Part shown: piece after piece, positions 8,397 to 16,745 of the stretch
Layout of the letters: each line of letters starts with the position of its first letter
How positions within the stretch are numbered: the stretch's first letter is position 1
Source of the DNA: Gemmatimonadota bacterium
Lineage (GTDB): Bacteria > Latescibacterota > UBA2968 > UBA8231
Direction: 5' to 3'
NCBI GenBank assembly: GCA_002712305.1
Contig: PATE01000093.1
Span: 18,371-38,708 of the forward strand
Length of the DNA stretch: 20,338 bases
Notes under the pieces: generated by a model
Seen by the model: only the letters and a program-made list of their open reading frames with translations
What the model was told of the DNA's origin: nothing
Databases searched by the model: none
Translations under genes and position numbers: made by a program

Positions 8397-8560
8397 GGTC
8401 TCTCCTCACGATGCTAGATGGGCGGGCACAAATAGAGGAATTCAGCTGTAGGAGCAATCCTGGTTATTGGCACGCGCGACGACGAATCCTTGATTAGGCC
8501 GTCCCAGTTCGTCTGTCAGCTCAGAGTGCGTCGACGCGCACCAACCGGAGAGATCACCCT

Positions 8561-10831
8561 GTGAAGATCACATCCATCGAACCCCGCCGGGTCACGCTTC
8601 GTTATGTCACACGCGGTGCCTATGAGTTGAGTCACTATCACGACATGACGCAACGCACGGTCTACGTGGTGCGCACCGACACGGGGCTGGTGGGTCTGGG
8701 TGAGAGTGAGCGAACCGAATCTCAAGAGGTGATGGATCGGTATCTGGGGACAAATCCCTTCCAGTGGATGGGGGACGAGACGTCCCTGGGGCTCGGTACC
8801 GCCATGTATGATCTGATGGGTAAGGCTGCCGGTGTGCCCGTCTACCAGCTGTTCGGTCAGAAGCACCGGTCGTGGGTCCCTGTCGCTGCGTGGACGGTGA
8901 GTACACACCCGGAGCGGATGGCCGCCGCCGTGGCTGACTACGCCCAGCAGGGCTACACGTGGATGAAGTTCCACCTGTCACCCTTCGAGAATGTCATCGA
9001 TCAGACCGAAGCGATGCAGCGCGTCGCACCGGAGGGTTTTCGCCTGCACTATGACTTCACCATGCACGGCACCGACGATCACATGCCCAGCCTGCTTGAT
9101 CGTCTTGCCGAGTATCCCATCGCCGGGTGCTTCGAAGATCCGCTTCCGGGTGAAGACCTCGATGGATATATCGAACTCAAGGTGCGAGCGAAACGTCCGA
9201 TCGTGCTGCATCACTTTCCCACAGCCGCGACCTATGAGGTGATGCGCCGTCCTGCCGATGCGTACATGCTCGGTCACATGCGAATCGGCGATGCGCAGCG
9301 ACGCGCCGGTCTCTTCGCAGCAGCGGGCGCGCCTTTCATGTTGCAGAACTCGGGTAGCGACATCACACGGGCGATGACGACTCACATGATGGCCGCCTTT
9401 CCAACGGGCAGCTTTCACACCGTCACGGCAACCGAGATTCTACAGGACAGGTTCGTGACGGAACCGCTGAATCCGGTGAATGGGTTCCTCCGTGTTTCTG
9501 AGGCACCCGGACTCGGTGTCGAGCTCGACGAGGAGAAGATGGCCGAGTTCGAACAGCAGGAGACTTCGCCGTCCGCGCGTTTTCTGCTCGAGACGCGATA
9601 TGCCAATGGGGCGCATCTGCGCACACGAAAGGACCCGAATAACCCCCATTTCATGGTTCGCCCCGATTGGAGTCGTGAACTACCGCCACCCAGTTTTGCG
9701 GCGCCCCTGTCCACCCGCTATTGGGACGACGACGAGACGGACGCCTTTTCCGAGGCCTATGCCGAGGTGGAGAAAGAGGGTTCACGCCTCACCTTCGCCG
9801 AACCCGATGGAGGCGACCGAGCCCAGGTGTTGTCAACGCACGTGATCTGCCGACAGCCGGGTCGATACATCGGTTGGCCCACCATCGTGCGTCGCGCCAA
9901 CGACGAACTGGTCGTTGCCTTTTCCGGCGATCGCGATTCGCACGTGTGTCCCTTTGGCAAGATGCAGTTGGTGCGCAGTCAGGACGGCGGTAAGAGTTGG
10001 TCGAAGGAGCGCACGATCCTCAACGGCCCTCTCGACGATCGCGACTCCGGCCTCATCGAGACGACGAAGGGAACCCTAGTGGCCAGTTGGTTCACGTCGA
10101 TCTCGTTCACGACAGACGATGACTACACGGAACATGCGGCGACCATCTCAGAACAAACACGAGAAAAAGAGTCGGGACATTGGGTACATCGATCCACCGA
10201 TGGAGGCGACACGTGGGGAGAGAAGATCGCCGTGTGCTCCTCTGCGCCCCATGGCCCGATTCAGCTGGCCGATGGGCGACTGCTCTACGTCGGCAATGGC
10301 ACGCTCGATGGCGAACCCGTCGTCGTGGCGGAGGAGTCCGCCGATGACGGTCAGACGTGGTCGGTGATCAGTCGCATCCTCGTGGACGAGACGATCGAGT
10401 CGGGAATCGGTGAGCCCCATCTGGTGGAATGTGCCAGTGGTCGACTGGTGGCGATGTTTCGCACACGGTGGCCGAGTATCGAACGCCGATTGTTGTTTCA
10501 GTCGGAGAGTGAGGACGGGGGACACACGTGGACGCCGGCACGACCGACGACGATTTTCGGCTACCCGCCGCATTTGAAACGATTGGCCGACGATCGGCTG
10601 CTACTGACTTACGGAAAACGAATCGTGCCCCAAGGCGAATTCGCACGGGTCAGTCGCGATGAAGGTCGCACATGGGGAGAGGAACTGCTGCTTTCGCCCG
10701 ACTACAGCATGGACCTGGGGTATCCGGCGTCGACGCAGTTGGCAGATGGCACGATCTACACCGTCTTCTATGGAATTCTCCCTGGGGACGAGAAGACGAG
10801 TCTGCAGGGTATCCATTGGCGCCTTCGGTGA
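8561..10831 (+). CDS. Enolase-superfamily (MR/MLE-like) domain fused to Asp-box sialidase/BNR domain
   Basis: A 756-residue protein from GTG 8561 (GGAG about 12 bases upstream). Residues 1 to about 345 follow the enolase-superfamily layout: capping domain, 'WMKFHL' at the end of barrel strand 2 (K136), 'LHYDF' (D165) and 'CFEDPLPGEDL' (E192). The third metal ligand and the strand-7 His expected in mandelate racemase are not evident, and KxK is KxH. Residues about 420-756 form a sialidase-like beta-propeller with five Asp boxes (SQDGGKSW 473, STDGGDTW 545, SADDGQTW 593, SEDGGHTW 650, SRDEGRTW 698) and 'GRYIGWPTIVR'. The linker is acidic. The two families are normally separate proteins; here one frame spans both without a break. 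No signal peptide. It is the first gene of the plus-strand cluster. The reaction cannot be assigned; acid-sugar dehydration plus glycan hydrolysis would be the naive reading. Confidence 0.85.
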   Translation: MKITSIEPRRVTLRYVTRGAYELSHYHDMTQRTVYVVRTDTGLVGLGESERTESQEVMDRYLGTNPFQWMGDETSLGLGTAMYDLMGKAAGVPVYQLFGQKHRSWVPVAAWTVSTHPERMAAAVADYAQQGYTWMKFHLSPFENVIDQTEAMQRVAPEGFRLHYDFTMHGTDDHMPSLLDRLAEYPIAGCFEDPLPGEDLDGYIELKVRAKRPIVLHHFPTAATYEVMRRPADAYMLGHMRIGDAQRRAGLFAAAGAPFMLQNSGSDITRAMTTHMMAAFPTGSFHTVTATEILQDRFVTEPLNPVNGFLRVSEAPGLGVELDEEKMAEFEQQETSPSARFLLETRYANGAHLRTRKDPNNPHFMVRPDWSRELPPPSFAAPLSTRYWDDDETDAFSEAYAEVEKEGSRLTFAEPDGGDRAQVLSTHVICRQPGRYIGWPTIVRRANDELVVAFSGDRDSHVCPFGKMQLVRSQDGGKSWSKERTILNGPLDDRDSGLIETTKGTLVASWFTSISFTTDDDYTEHAATISEQTREKESGHWVHRSTDGGDTWGEKIAVCSSAPHGPIQLADGRLLYVGNGTLDGEPVVVAEESADDGQTWSVISRILVDETIESGIGEPHLVECASGRLVAMFRTRWPSIERRLLFQSESEDGGHTWTPARPTTIFGYPPHLKRLADDRLLLTYGKRIVPQGEFARVSRDEGRTWGEELLLSPDYSMDLGYPASTQLADGTIYTVFYGILPGDEKTSLQGIHWRLR

Positions 10832-10841
10832 AGGGATTGGG

Positions 10842-11075
10842 ATGGAAATACTGACGAACACCAGGTTACTCACGGCGCTGTTTCTGCTGGCCGTCTTCAT
10901 GGGCGCCGGCCCCGGGCTGCATCTGATCAATCCCGACCTGACGGATCCGCACGTGCAACTGACTACGTTCGGTTTGCCCATCATCTATGTGTGGGGTCTG
11001 TTCTGGTACGTCATTCAGTTCGCCGTGATTGTCATTGCCTATCGGTTTGTGTGGAGTCAGCGAGACGATGACTGA
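10842..11075 (+). CDS. Small two-helix membrane protein, partner of the SSS symporter (DUF3311-like)
   Basis: A 77-residue protein from ATG 10842 with two hydrophobic spans (about residues 8-28 and 45-68) and a charged end ('WSQRDDD'). It starts 10 bp after the fusion gene and its TGA overlaps the ATG of the symporter in ATGACTGA, so the two are probably translationally coupled. Short membrane proteins of this size and layout (DUF3311 and similar) commonly sit immediately before sodium:solute symporter genes and are thought to act as accessory subunits. The family name is by size, context and general pattern, not by a diagnostic motif. Confidence 0.7.
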   Translation: MEILTNTRLLTALFLLAVFMGAGPGLHLINPDLTDPHVQLTTFGLPIIYVWGLFWYVIQFAVIVIAYRFVWSQRDDD

Positions 11076-12699
11076 GTCTGCTGAGGCCAGTCTGGGTGCT
11101 GCTCCGTATGTGATGCTGGCGCTGTATCTGTGTGTGTTGCTCGCGTTTGGGATCTTCGGATATCGCCGCCGGCAGGCTGACAGCGAAGAAGACTATTACC
11201 TGGCGAGTCGCTCGCAGGGCTGGATCGTCTCGTCGCTGACGATCATGGCGACGTTCTTCAGTTCCTTTGCCCTGTTGGGTGCCCCTGGAATGGTCTACCG
11301 GGACGGTGTCGTGTTCGCCCTCTTCAGCCTCAACGTGCCGGTCGCCGGGGTCGCCATCTATCTGCTCGGCGCACGAATTCGACGTGCCGGCCGCGATGGC
11401 GGATTCCTGACGCCGGCGGACATGATCGCCCACCACTACAAGGCACCCGTGTCGTTGCGACTCCTGGTGGCGCTGGTGGGTCTGCTCTACGCAGTGCCCT
11501 ACGTGGTGATGCAGATCCAGGCGGGTGGGATCGTGTCACAGCAGTTGTTCGGTCGGGAGGCCTTTGAGACCGGTGCTTGTGTCCTGGCGTTGATCACCAT
11601 GCTCTACATCATGGTAGGCGGGATGCGGTCGGTGGCGTGGACCGACGCCGTGCAGGGTGGCCTGTTGGTGGGTGGTATGCTGATGGCGGGTATCTGCGCC
11701 GTTTGGGTGCTCGGTGGGCCGGGTGCCTTCTTCGACGCCGTCGCCGAGTTGCCGGCGCGCTCGCTCGCCGCACCCGGTACGTCGAGTCGCTGGACCCCGG
11801 AGGTGTTGTTTACGGCGTCGCTGTTCGCTTCTCTCGGATCGATGATTCAGCCCGCTCAGTGGATGCGCTTCTACGCGGCTCGCTCATCGCAGGTCTTGAG
11901 ACGGAGTGCGCTCATTTTCGCTGCTGTGCTGACGCTCTGCTTCTTCTTCGGTGTCATGCTTGTTGGGCTGGGCGGGCAGGTGCTGTATCCTCTCGTGGAT
12001 GCCATGGGCAACTACAGCTTTGACGCAGCGGGTCGAGTGCTTCCGAATATAGCGGTGGGGCAATCGGCGTCGGAGTTTGATCAGATTCTGGTGGTGGTCC
12101 TGAAGAATCACCTGCCGGAGTTGCTCGGGCCTGCTGGGGCTGTGCTCGCGTCTCTCATTCTGGTGGCGATCATGGCCGCCGCCATGAGTACGGCCGACTC
12201 CAATCTTCACGCCCTGAGTGCCCTGGTGACCCACGATATCTATGACCAGTTCGTTCGACCTCATGCCTCACAACGAGAGCGTGTGTGGGTCGGTCGAGCT
12301 CTGATTGCGGTCGTGACAACCCTCGCCCTGATCCTCGTCGTCATCGCCCGACGTTCTGAGGCCAACCCGTTATCGATGATCGTCATCCTTGGATTGTTGG
12401 CCATCGCCTTCTCGACGCAATTGCTGCCGCTGACGGTGGACATGCTCTATCTCCAGAGAGGGACACGACAGGGCGCCATTGCCGGTCTGATCGGTGGTGT
12501 GCTGACGATCTTCCTTCTCAGTCCGTTCTTCCCCATGCTCGCGGGGAACACCCTCGGTGACCTCCTGTCGAGCATGCGCGGGATGATCGACACAGGCGCT
12601 TGGGGATTGGTGGTGAATGTCACCCTCTTCGTCGTTGTCACCTTCCTGACGCGAGGCGCGGACAATGGCCGCCTGTCGCCGGCCGAACACGACGGTTAG
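11068..12699 (+). CDS. Sodium:solute symporter (SSS family)
   Basis: A 543-residue integral membrane protein with roughly 13 hydrophobic spans, the usual size for the SSS family. ATG 11068 overlaps the preceding small gene by eight bases; no strong Shine-Dalgarno is present, consistent with coupling. Landmarks are 'TFFSSFALLGAPG' (residues 62-74, first inverted-repeat helix), 'GGMRSVAWTDAVQ' (184-196, the SSS signature) and 'AAAMSTADSNL' (370-380), which carries the Ser/Thr pair used for the Na2 site in vSGLT-type proteins. It imports a solute using the sodium gradient. The neighbours (sulfatase, dehydrogenases, RraA, enolase-type protein) suggest a sugar or sugar acid, but substrate specificity in this family cannot be read from sequence. 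Confidence 0.93.
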   Translation: MTESAEASLGAAPYVMLALYLCVLLAFGIFGYRRRQADSEEDYYLASRSQGWIVSSLTIMATFFSSFALLGAPGMVYRDGVVFALFSLNVPVAGVAIYLLGARIRRAGRDGGFLTPADMIAHHYKAPVSLRLLVALVGLLYAVPYVVMQIQAGGIVSQQLFGREAFETGACVLALITMLYIMVGGMRSVAWTDAVQGGLLVGGMLMAGICAVWVLGGPGAFFDAVAELPARSLAAPGTSSRWTPEVLFTASLFASLGSMIQPAQWMRFYAARSSQVLRRSALIFAAVLTLCFFFGVMLVGLGGQVLYPLVDAMGNYSFDAAGRVLPNIAVGQSASEFDQILVVVLKNHLPELLGPAGAVLASLILVAIMAAAMSTADSNLHALSALVTHDIYDQFVRPHASQRERVWVGRALIAVVTTLALILVVIARRSEANPLSMIVILGLLAIAFSTQLLPLTVDMLYLQRGTRQGAIAGLIGGVLTIFLLSPFFPMLAGNTLGDLLSSMRGMIDTGAWGLVVNVTLFVVVTFLTRGADNGRLSPAEHDG

Positions 12700-12709
12700 G
12701 TTGATTTTC

Positions 12710-13031
12710 ATGTCCGAATCTCAACAGTTTCTCTACAGCCTCCGCCCGACACGCCTTGAGATGCTCACGGAAGGACCTACAGACTGGGAGCAGGCGGTAG
12801 TGGCAGAACCACTTCGCGTATCTGCAGCGGCTGGGCAAGGAGGGAATCGTTCGGATCGCGGGTCGGACTTCAGATCAAGGCCCGGACACCGTGGGAATCG
12901 TGATTCTCGAAGTTCAGGATGAGGTGGTGGCGAAGCAGATCATGGGGCAGGATCCCGCCGTGTGCGACGGTGTGTTGGCTGCTTCCCTGCAGCCCTTTCG
13001 GATCGCCGTGGATGCAGCAGACATGGACTGA
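12710..13031 (+). pseudogene. YCII-related (YciI-like) small protein, frameshifted
   Basis: ATG at 12710, 10 bp after the symporter, begins 'MSESQQFLYSLRPTR' and stays in frame to about 12808. An apparent extra C in 12809-12810 then shifts the reading. If it is removed the frame continues as 'AEHFAYLQRLGKEGIVRIAG' and runs to TGA 13029-13031, ending 17 bp before the next start, for a product of about 106 residues. That length, the restored His, 'LGKEG' and 'AGRTSDQGPDTVGIVI' fit the YCII-related ferredoxin-like fold, whose catalytic role is uncertain. As written the gene is broken; a one-base sequencing error would make it intact. Confidence 0.6.
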
Positions 13032-13048
13032 ACGAACCCGGAGAAAGA

Positions 13049-14176
13049 ATGACCAGCACTAATACACGCCGATACCGTGTCGCTATCGTCGGTGGCGCCG
13101 GCATGTGGGGCCGACACTACTTGACCGCAGCCGTCGCCCACGAGCAATGCGATACGATCCTTGTAGATACTTCAGATCGGCGCGATGAATTCGCCGAACA
13201 CAATGGCGTGACCGACGTCTACCGCACTCTCGACGAGTTATTCGCCGTTGAGGTGCCTGATGTGGTTTGCTGCATCTTGCCCGTGCAGGTGGCGCCGTCC
13301 ATGGTGCTGGCCTGCGTCGAGGCGGGGGTTAAGGTCGTTTCCTGTGAAAAACCGATCGCTGTCGAACTGGCAGAGGCGGACAAGATCGTCGACGTCTGTC
13401 GCGAGAATGGCGTTGCCTTCGGCTGTGCCACGGCGCATTGGGAAGTGCCACTGCTACGCGAAACGGCGGCCTGGCTCGCCTCCGGAGAGTTCGGTGAGGT
13501 CACAGGTGTGGCGATTCCCGGCGGGTTGCCCGTCGAAGTGTCGGGTGCTGGATGCGTGCAGCTGACGCAGATGCGCGGTCTCACCGGCGCGGAGATCGAG
13601 TGGGTCGAGGGATACGAGTTACCCTCAGTCGACAGCTACCGCGCCCCCGAAGCGAGTGACATCGAAGCAGATTGTCCGGCCTACGGCCGTCTCGGTCTGT
13701 CGAATGGTGTGATCTGTGAGATTCCGGAGCCGCGAGATGACATGCGCGTTCGGTGCCGTGTGTCGGTGACGACGACGCAGGGTCGACTGTTTCTGCAGAC
13801 GCCGGCACCGATTATCCTCCACGGTGAAGGAGCTTCGGCAACCCCCATCTATCCCGATTTCCTGGATCAGGAATTGCCGGGGTATTCTATGGCGCCACGC
13901 ATTCAGTCCCTCCTCGACGCCCTGGATGCCGGCGACGGCCAGGTTCAGTGTTCGGGACATGATTATCGGCAGGCCCTGGAAGCGGCCATCGCGATCAAGC
14001 AGTCGGCAGCCAATGGTCACGAACGTGTGTCCTTGCCACTGGCGGATCGGTCACAGAAAATCTTTCCCCATCCTTATCGCATGCGGGGTGGAGACGTGGC
14101 GGGCTACGACAGCATCGGTTATGAGTCGGCGCCGCAGGTCGACAAGCGGCGAGTTGCCAGGGATAGGTCCTCATGA
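13049..14176 (+). CDS. Gfo/Idh/MocA family NAD(P)-dependent oxidoreductase
   Basis: A 375-residue protein. ATG 13049 is preceded by GGAG six bases away. The Rossmann loop is 'VGGAGMWGRHY' (G16-x-G18-x-x-G21), and 'SCEKPIAVE' holds the family E-K-P motif (100-102) with the usual catalytic Lys. The C-terminal half is the alpha/beta substrate domain. These enzymes oxidise or reduce sugars, inositols and sugar acids with NAD(P). It is placed between the symporter/YCII genes and an AKR, suggesting a role in oxidising the imported compound. The last residues ('VDKRRVARDRSS') look like a free tail. Confidence 0.9.
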   Translation: MTSTNTRRYRVAIVGGAGMWGRHYLTAAVAHEQCDTILVDTSDRRDEFAEHNGVTDVYRTLDELFAVEVPDVVCCILPVQVAPSMVLACVEAGVKVVSCEKPIAVELAEADKIVDVCRENGVAFGCATAHWEVPLLRETAAWLASGEFGEVTGVAIPGGLPVEVSGAGCVQLTQMRGLTGAEIEWVEGYELPSVDSYRAPEASDIEADCPAYGRLGLSNGVICEIPEPRDDMRVRCRVSVTTTQGRLFLQTPAPIILHGEGASATPIYPDFLDQELPGYSMAPRIQSLLDALDAGDGQVQCSGHDYRQALEAAIAIKQSAANGHERVSLPLADRSQKIFPHPYRMRGGDVAGYDSIGYESAPQVDKRRVARDRSS

Positions 14177-14203
14177 CGGTCGGGTTTCGCAAGCAGCGCT
14201 GAT

Positions 14204-14243
14204 CGTCGTCAAGAAAAGAGCCGAGTCTCTTTGGTCTTCGACG
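14204..14243 (+). other. Imperfect hairpin between the dehydrogenase and AKR genes
   Basis: Two 17-base arms (14204-14220 and 14227-14243) pair at 11-12 positions, with a terminal AAAGAG/CTCTTT stem and a basal CGTCG/CGACG stem separated by an internal loop; the terminal loop is CCGAGT. There is no following T-run, so it is not a standard intrinsic terminator. It could be a processing or attenuation site, or chance. Confidence 0.25.
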
Positions 14244-14274
14244 GTGACATGATTCCTGAAGAGGGGGGGAACGG

Positions 14275-14400
14275 TTGTCTCCCCGATTGAAGCGCCGATC
14301 GGCGATGGTCATTGCGGGCATGGTGGGCATTCAGATGGGACACAAGCCCCAGGACCTCGTCGCTGCCGCCCGGTTGGTGGCCGACGAACAAGGTCAATAA
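14275..14400 (+). other. Possible small ORF or 3' gene remnant in the Gfo/Idh-AKR gap
   Basis: In the 270-bp gap 14177-14446 a frame starting at TTG 14275 (after a G-rich stretch) or ATG 14305 runs to TAA 14398-14400. It ends 'GHKPQDLVAAARLVADEQGQ', a natural-looking amphipathic helix. It could be a 31-41 residue peptide or the C-terminal stub of a deleted gene. No family recognised. The rest of the gap shows only the hairpin at 14204. Confidence 0.25.
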
Positions 14401-14446
14401 TTACTGGATGCGGGGTATCCGCATCCCACAGCTTGAGGTGAGGAAC

Positions 14447-15415
14447 ATGGCGGGTGAATTGCCGAAGATCGCTTTTGGTTCCACGGACCTGCAGGTCACC
14501 CGTCTCTGCCAGGGCACCGCGTTTCGCACGTTGGAACGCGCCGAAACCGACACCCGCGCCGAGGCGGTGCTGCGTCACTGTCTCGACGTGGGTGTACGGT
14601 TCTTTGATTCAGCCAATCTGTACGGATCGGGCGGGTCAGAACGTCTCCTCGGCAAAGCGCTGATCGATGCCCCCGACGATGTCGTGGTGTGCACGAAGAT
14701 CTCTCCACGAGACGAGGATGCGCCCGAGGAGGTCATCCCCTTTACGGACGAATTGCTGAGACGTCACCTGGACCGCAGTCGCCAGCGTCTGCAGCGTGAT
14801 GTGATCGATCTGTATCTGCTGCACCAGCCCGATCGCACTACACCCGCTGATGCCTTGTGTGCGCGTATGCATGGTCTGGTCGAAGCGGGTCTGATCCGTT
14901 ACTGGGGTGTGTCCAATCACGAACCGCAGATGGTCGAGGCACTCCTCGCCGCCGCACGAGAGGCGGGCACATCCGCTCCAGCAGGCGTGGAGGACTATTT
15001 CACCATCGGCGGTGGAGCCTTGACCGACGATGGGCAGTCGCGCACACGCTGGTATCATCGACAGATGTTGCCCCTGGTGAACCGCGAGAAATTGGGGCTG
15101 CTCGCCTTCTCGCCCATGGATCGCGGGGATCTCGCCCCTCAACGCACGCCCGATTCAGGTTCACCTCTCGAACGCCTTTGCACAGACATCGACGACGTGG
15201 CGGCTGAACTCGGTGTGGGGCGGGCCGAGGTTTGTGTCGCCTGGATGGTTCACCAGAAGGGCGTGACCTGTGTGTTGGGAGGGGCAGAGTCGCCGTCTCA
15301 CGTGGATGTCATGATCGCCGGTACGACGCTCGAGATTCCGTCAGATCTGCTCGCCAAATTGCTCGAGGCGCGCGACCGGTATGCAGATGCCTTGGAAGCT
15401 GGATCATCTGAATGA
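14447..15415 (+). CDS. Aldo/keto reductase
   Basis: A 322-residue protein. ATG 14447 is chosen over 14312 because GAGGTGAGG lies directly before it and the family sequence begins there. The AKR tetrad is complete: D54 and Y59 in 'FFDSANLYG', K84 in 'VVCTKIS', and H126 in 'LYLLHQPDR'. 'YWGVSNHEP' and the C-terminal 'CVAWMVHQKGVTCVLGGA' are the usual later landmarks. The protein reduces carbonyls or oxidises sugars with NADP in the cytoplasm. It is the only intact AKR of three in the window and the most divergent in sequence from the other two. It sits between a Gfo/Idh/MocA dehydrogenase and a cupin, consistent with sugar oxidation or reduction. Confidence 0.92.
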   Translation: MAGELPKIAFGSTDLQVTRLCQGTAFRTLERAETDTRAEAVLRHCLDVGVRFFDSANLYGSGGSERLLGKALIDAPDDVVVCTKISPRDEDAPEEVIPFTDELLRRHLDRSRQRLQRDVIDLYLLHQPDRTTPADALCARMHGLVEAGLIRYWGVSNHEPQMVEALLAAAREAGTSAPAGVEDYFTIGGGALTDDGQSRTRWYHRQMLPLVNREKLGLLAFSPMDRGDLAPQRTPDSGSPLERLCTDIDDVAAELGVGRAEVCVAWMVHQKGVTCVLGGAESPSHVDVMIAGTTLEIPSDLLAKLLEARDRYADALEAGSSE

Positions 15416-15477
15416 TCTTCAACCTCTGGGTGAGCAAGCACCCGAGAGGCCGCCAAACAACCATCCCAGAGGACGAC

Positions 15478-15837
15478 ATGACGGTTCGACACAATGCAGA
15501 TGTACCCCTCGAGAATGTGCCTGGTGGCACGGCAACCTCACGTCAGGTTCTGCTCGACAGCGAGCTGATGCCCAACTTCGCCATGCGCCGCTTCGTGATG
15601 GAGCCCGGTGGTGGCATGCCCCTGCACACCAACACCGTCGAACACGGGCAATACGTGCTGCGCGGACGCGCGAGTGTCCGCATTGCCGATGAGACGGTGG
15701 ACCTGGTTGCAGGTGACTCGGTCTACATCCCGGCCAACGTGCCGCACTCTTACGAGGCCCAGGGAGACGAACCCTTCGAATTCCTCTGCGTCGTTCCCAA
15801 CGGCCCCGACGAGATCCACCTTGTCGACCAGGGGTAA
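15478..15837 (+). CDS. Single-domain cupin
   Basis: A 119-residue protein from ATG 15478 (AGAGGA six bases before), 62 bp after the AKR. Cupin motif 1 is 'LHTNTVEHGQYVLRG' and motif 2 is 'GDSVYIPANVPHSYE'. Possible metal ligands are H50, E55, H56 and H90; the second His of the common HxH is Asn here (N52). Small cupins of this type act as sugar or keto-acid isomerases, lyases or binding proteins, and are common in acid-sugar catabolic clusters (for example KdgF-like linearisation of unsaturated uronates). That role is only a possibility here. No signal peptide. Confidence 0.85.
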   Translation: MTVRHNADVPLENVPGGTATSRQVLLDSELMPNFAMRRFVMEPGGGMPLHTNTVEHGQYVLRGRASVRIADETVDLVAGDSVYIPANVPHSYEAQGDEPFEFLCVVPNGPDEIHLVDQG

Positions 15838-15866
15838 TAGTCCGCCTCTTTCTCTTGAACCGTCGC

Positions 15867-15888
15867 CGAGCCCGAGATCGCAGGCTCG
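15867..15888 (+). other. Short inverted repeat after the cupin gene
   Basis: CGAGCC (15867-15872) and GGCTCG (15883-15888) can form a six-pair stem with a ten-base loop, 30 bp after the cupin stop, in the 158-bp gap before the RraA gene. No T-run follows. Weak evidence for a transcript-end or processing structure. Confidence 0.2.
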
Positions 15889-15995
15889 ATTGCTGGCACC
15901 CCGTGCTGAGCCTACCCTTCGAGGCCCATACGGACTGATCCCATCGCGCCGATCTGAAGTCTGGCGTGATCACGACGCAGCGAAAAGGTGATGCA

Positions 15996-16745
15996 ATGAC
16001 ACAGAGCCCTCGTGACTTCGACCGAGAGCGCGAACTGCTCGAGGACATCCGCCAGTTCGACACGCCATCGGTGACCAATGTGGTCGCCACCTATCCAACG
16101 CATCCGCTCTGCCTGGGGTTGTACAACCCTCTGACAGAGAACTGGTACACCGACGACTCCTTGCGCTGCATGTATCCCGAACTTGGTGCGCTGGCTGGAT
16201 ACGCCGTGACGGCTGTCTATGGACCCAGAGACCCTGACTTCGGCCGGTTGGATGGAATGGACGTCTACGACGCGCTGGATGCTTCACCCAAGCCGACGAT
16301 CTTCTGTTTTCAGCAGAAGTTTCCGCCCGAGTTGGCGGGCAAGATCGGTCTGTCGGGTGGCAACATGACGACGGCCATGAAGGCCCTCGGCTGCCTGGGC
16401 GCTGTGTCCAACGGCCCGTCCCGTGATATCGATGAGATCCGACCAATGAAGTTCCAGTATCTGTTGAGTGGGATCTCTCCCGGCCACGGTGGCCAGGAGG
16501 TGTACGCCGTCAACGTGCCGGTGCACATTGCCGGGATGGATGTGGCGCCCGGTGAGATCGTGCACATGGATGAAAATGGTGCGGTGAAGTTTCCTGCCCA
16601 GCATCTCGAGCAGGTCGTGGAGAATCTTCACAAGCTGAGGGAAGAGGAAGAGGAGCGGATGGGGAAGTTGGGCAAGGCGACGTCTGCCGCGGAGATTCGC
16701 GCGATTTTCTCCGGGCAGCCATACGGGGGCGACGATAAGAAGTGA
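15996..16745 (+). CDS. RraA family protein (possible class II pyruvate aldolase/decarboxylase-like)
   Basis: A 249-residue protein from ATG 15996, preceded by AAAGGTGAT. The core follows the RraA/HMG-CHA aldolase fold: 'GGNMTTAMKALGCLGAVSNG' then 'PSRDIDEI' (R143-D144, the family Arg-Asp), followed by 'GMDVAPGEIVHMDENGAVKF' (180-199). Characterised relatives include the RNase E regulator RraA and Mg-dependent 4-hydroxy-4-methyl-2-oxoglutarate aldolases and oxaloacetate decarboxylases; environmental members in sugar clusters more likely cleave a 2-keto acid. The chain is longer than minimal RraA (about 160), with extra N-terminal residues. Its stop overlaps the next start by GTGA. Confidence 0.88.
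   Translation: MTQSPRDFDRERELLEDIRQFDTPSVTNVVATYPTHPLCLGLYNPLTENWYTDDSLRCMYPELGALAGYAVTAVYGPRDPDFGRLDGMDVYDALDASPKPTIFCFQQKFPPELAGKIGLSGGNMTTAMKALGCLGAVSNGPSRDIDEIRPMKFQYLLSGISPGHGGQEVYAVNVPVHIAGMDVAPGEIVHMDENGAVKFPAQHLEQVVENLHKLREEEEERMGKLGKATSAAEIRAIFSGQPYGGDDKK

Noticed and set aside
8397-8560. Promoter or operator in the divergent gap before the fusion gene
   Set aside because: TTGGCA followed 18 bp later by TGATTA is too poor a match, and no convincing palindrome is seen.
15419-16090. Minus-strand frame of 223 codons opposite the cupin and RraA start
   Set aside because: Low-complexity Arg/Ser/Gly-rich translation; cupin and RraA motifs are on the plus strand.
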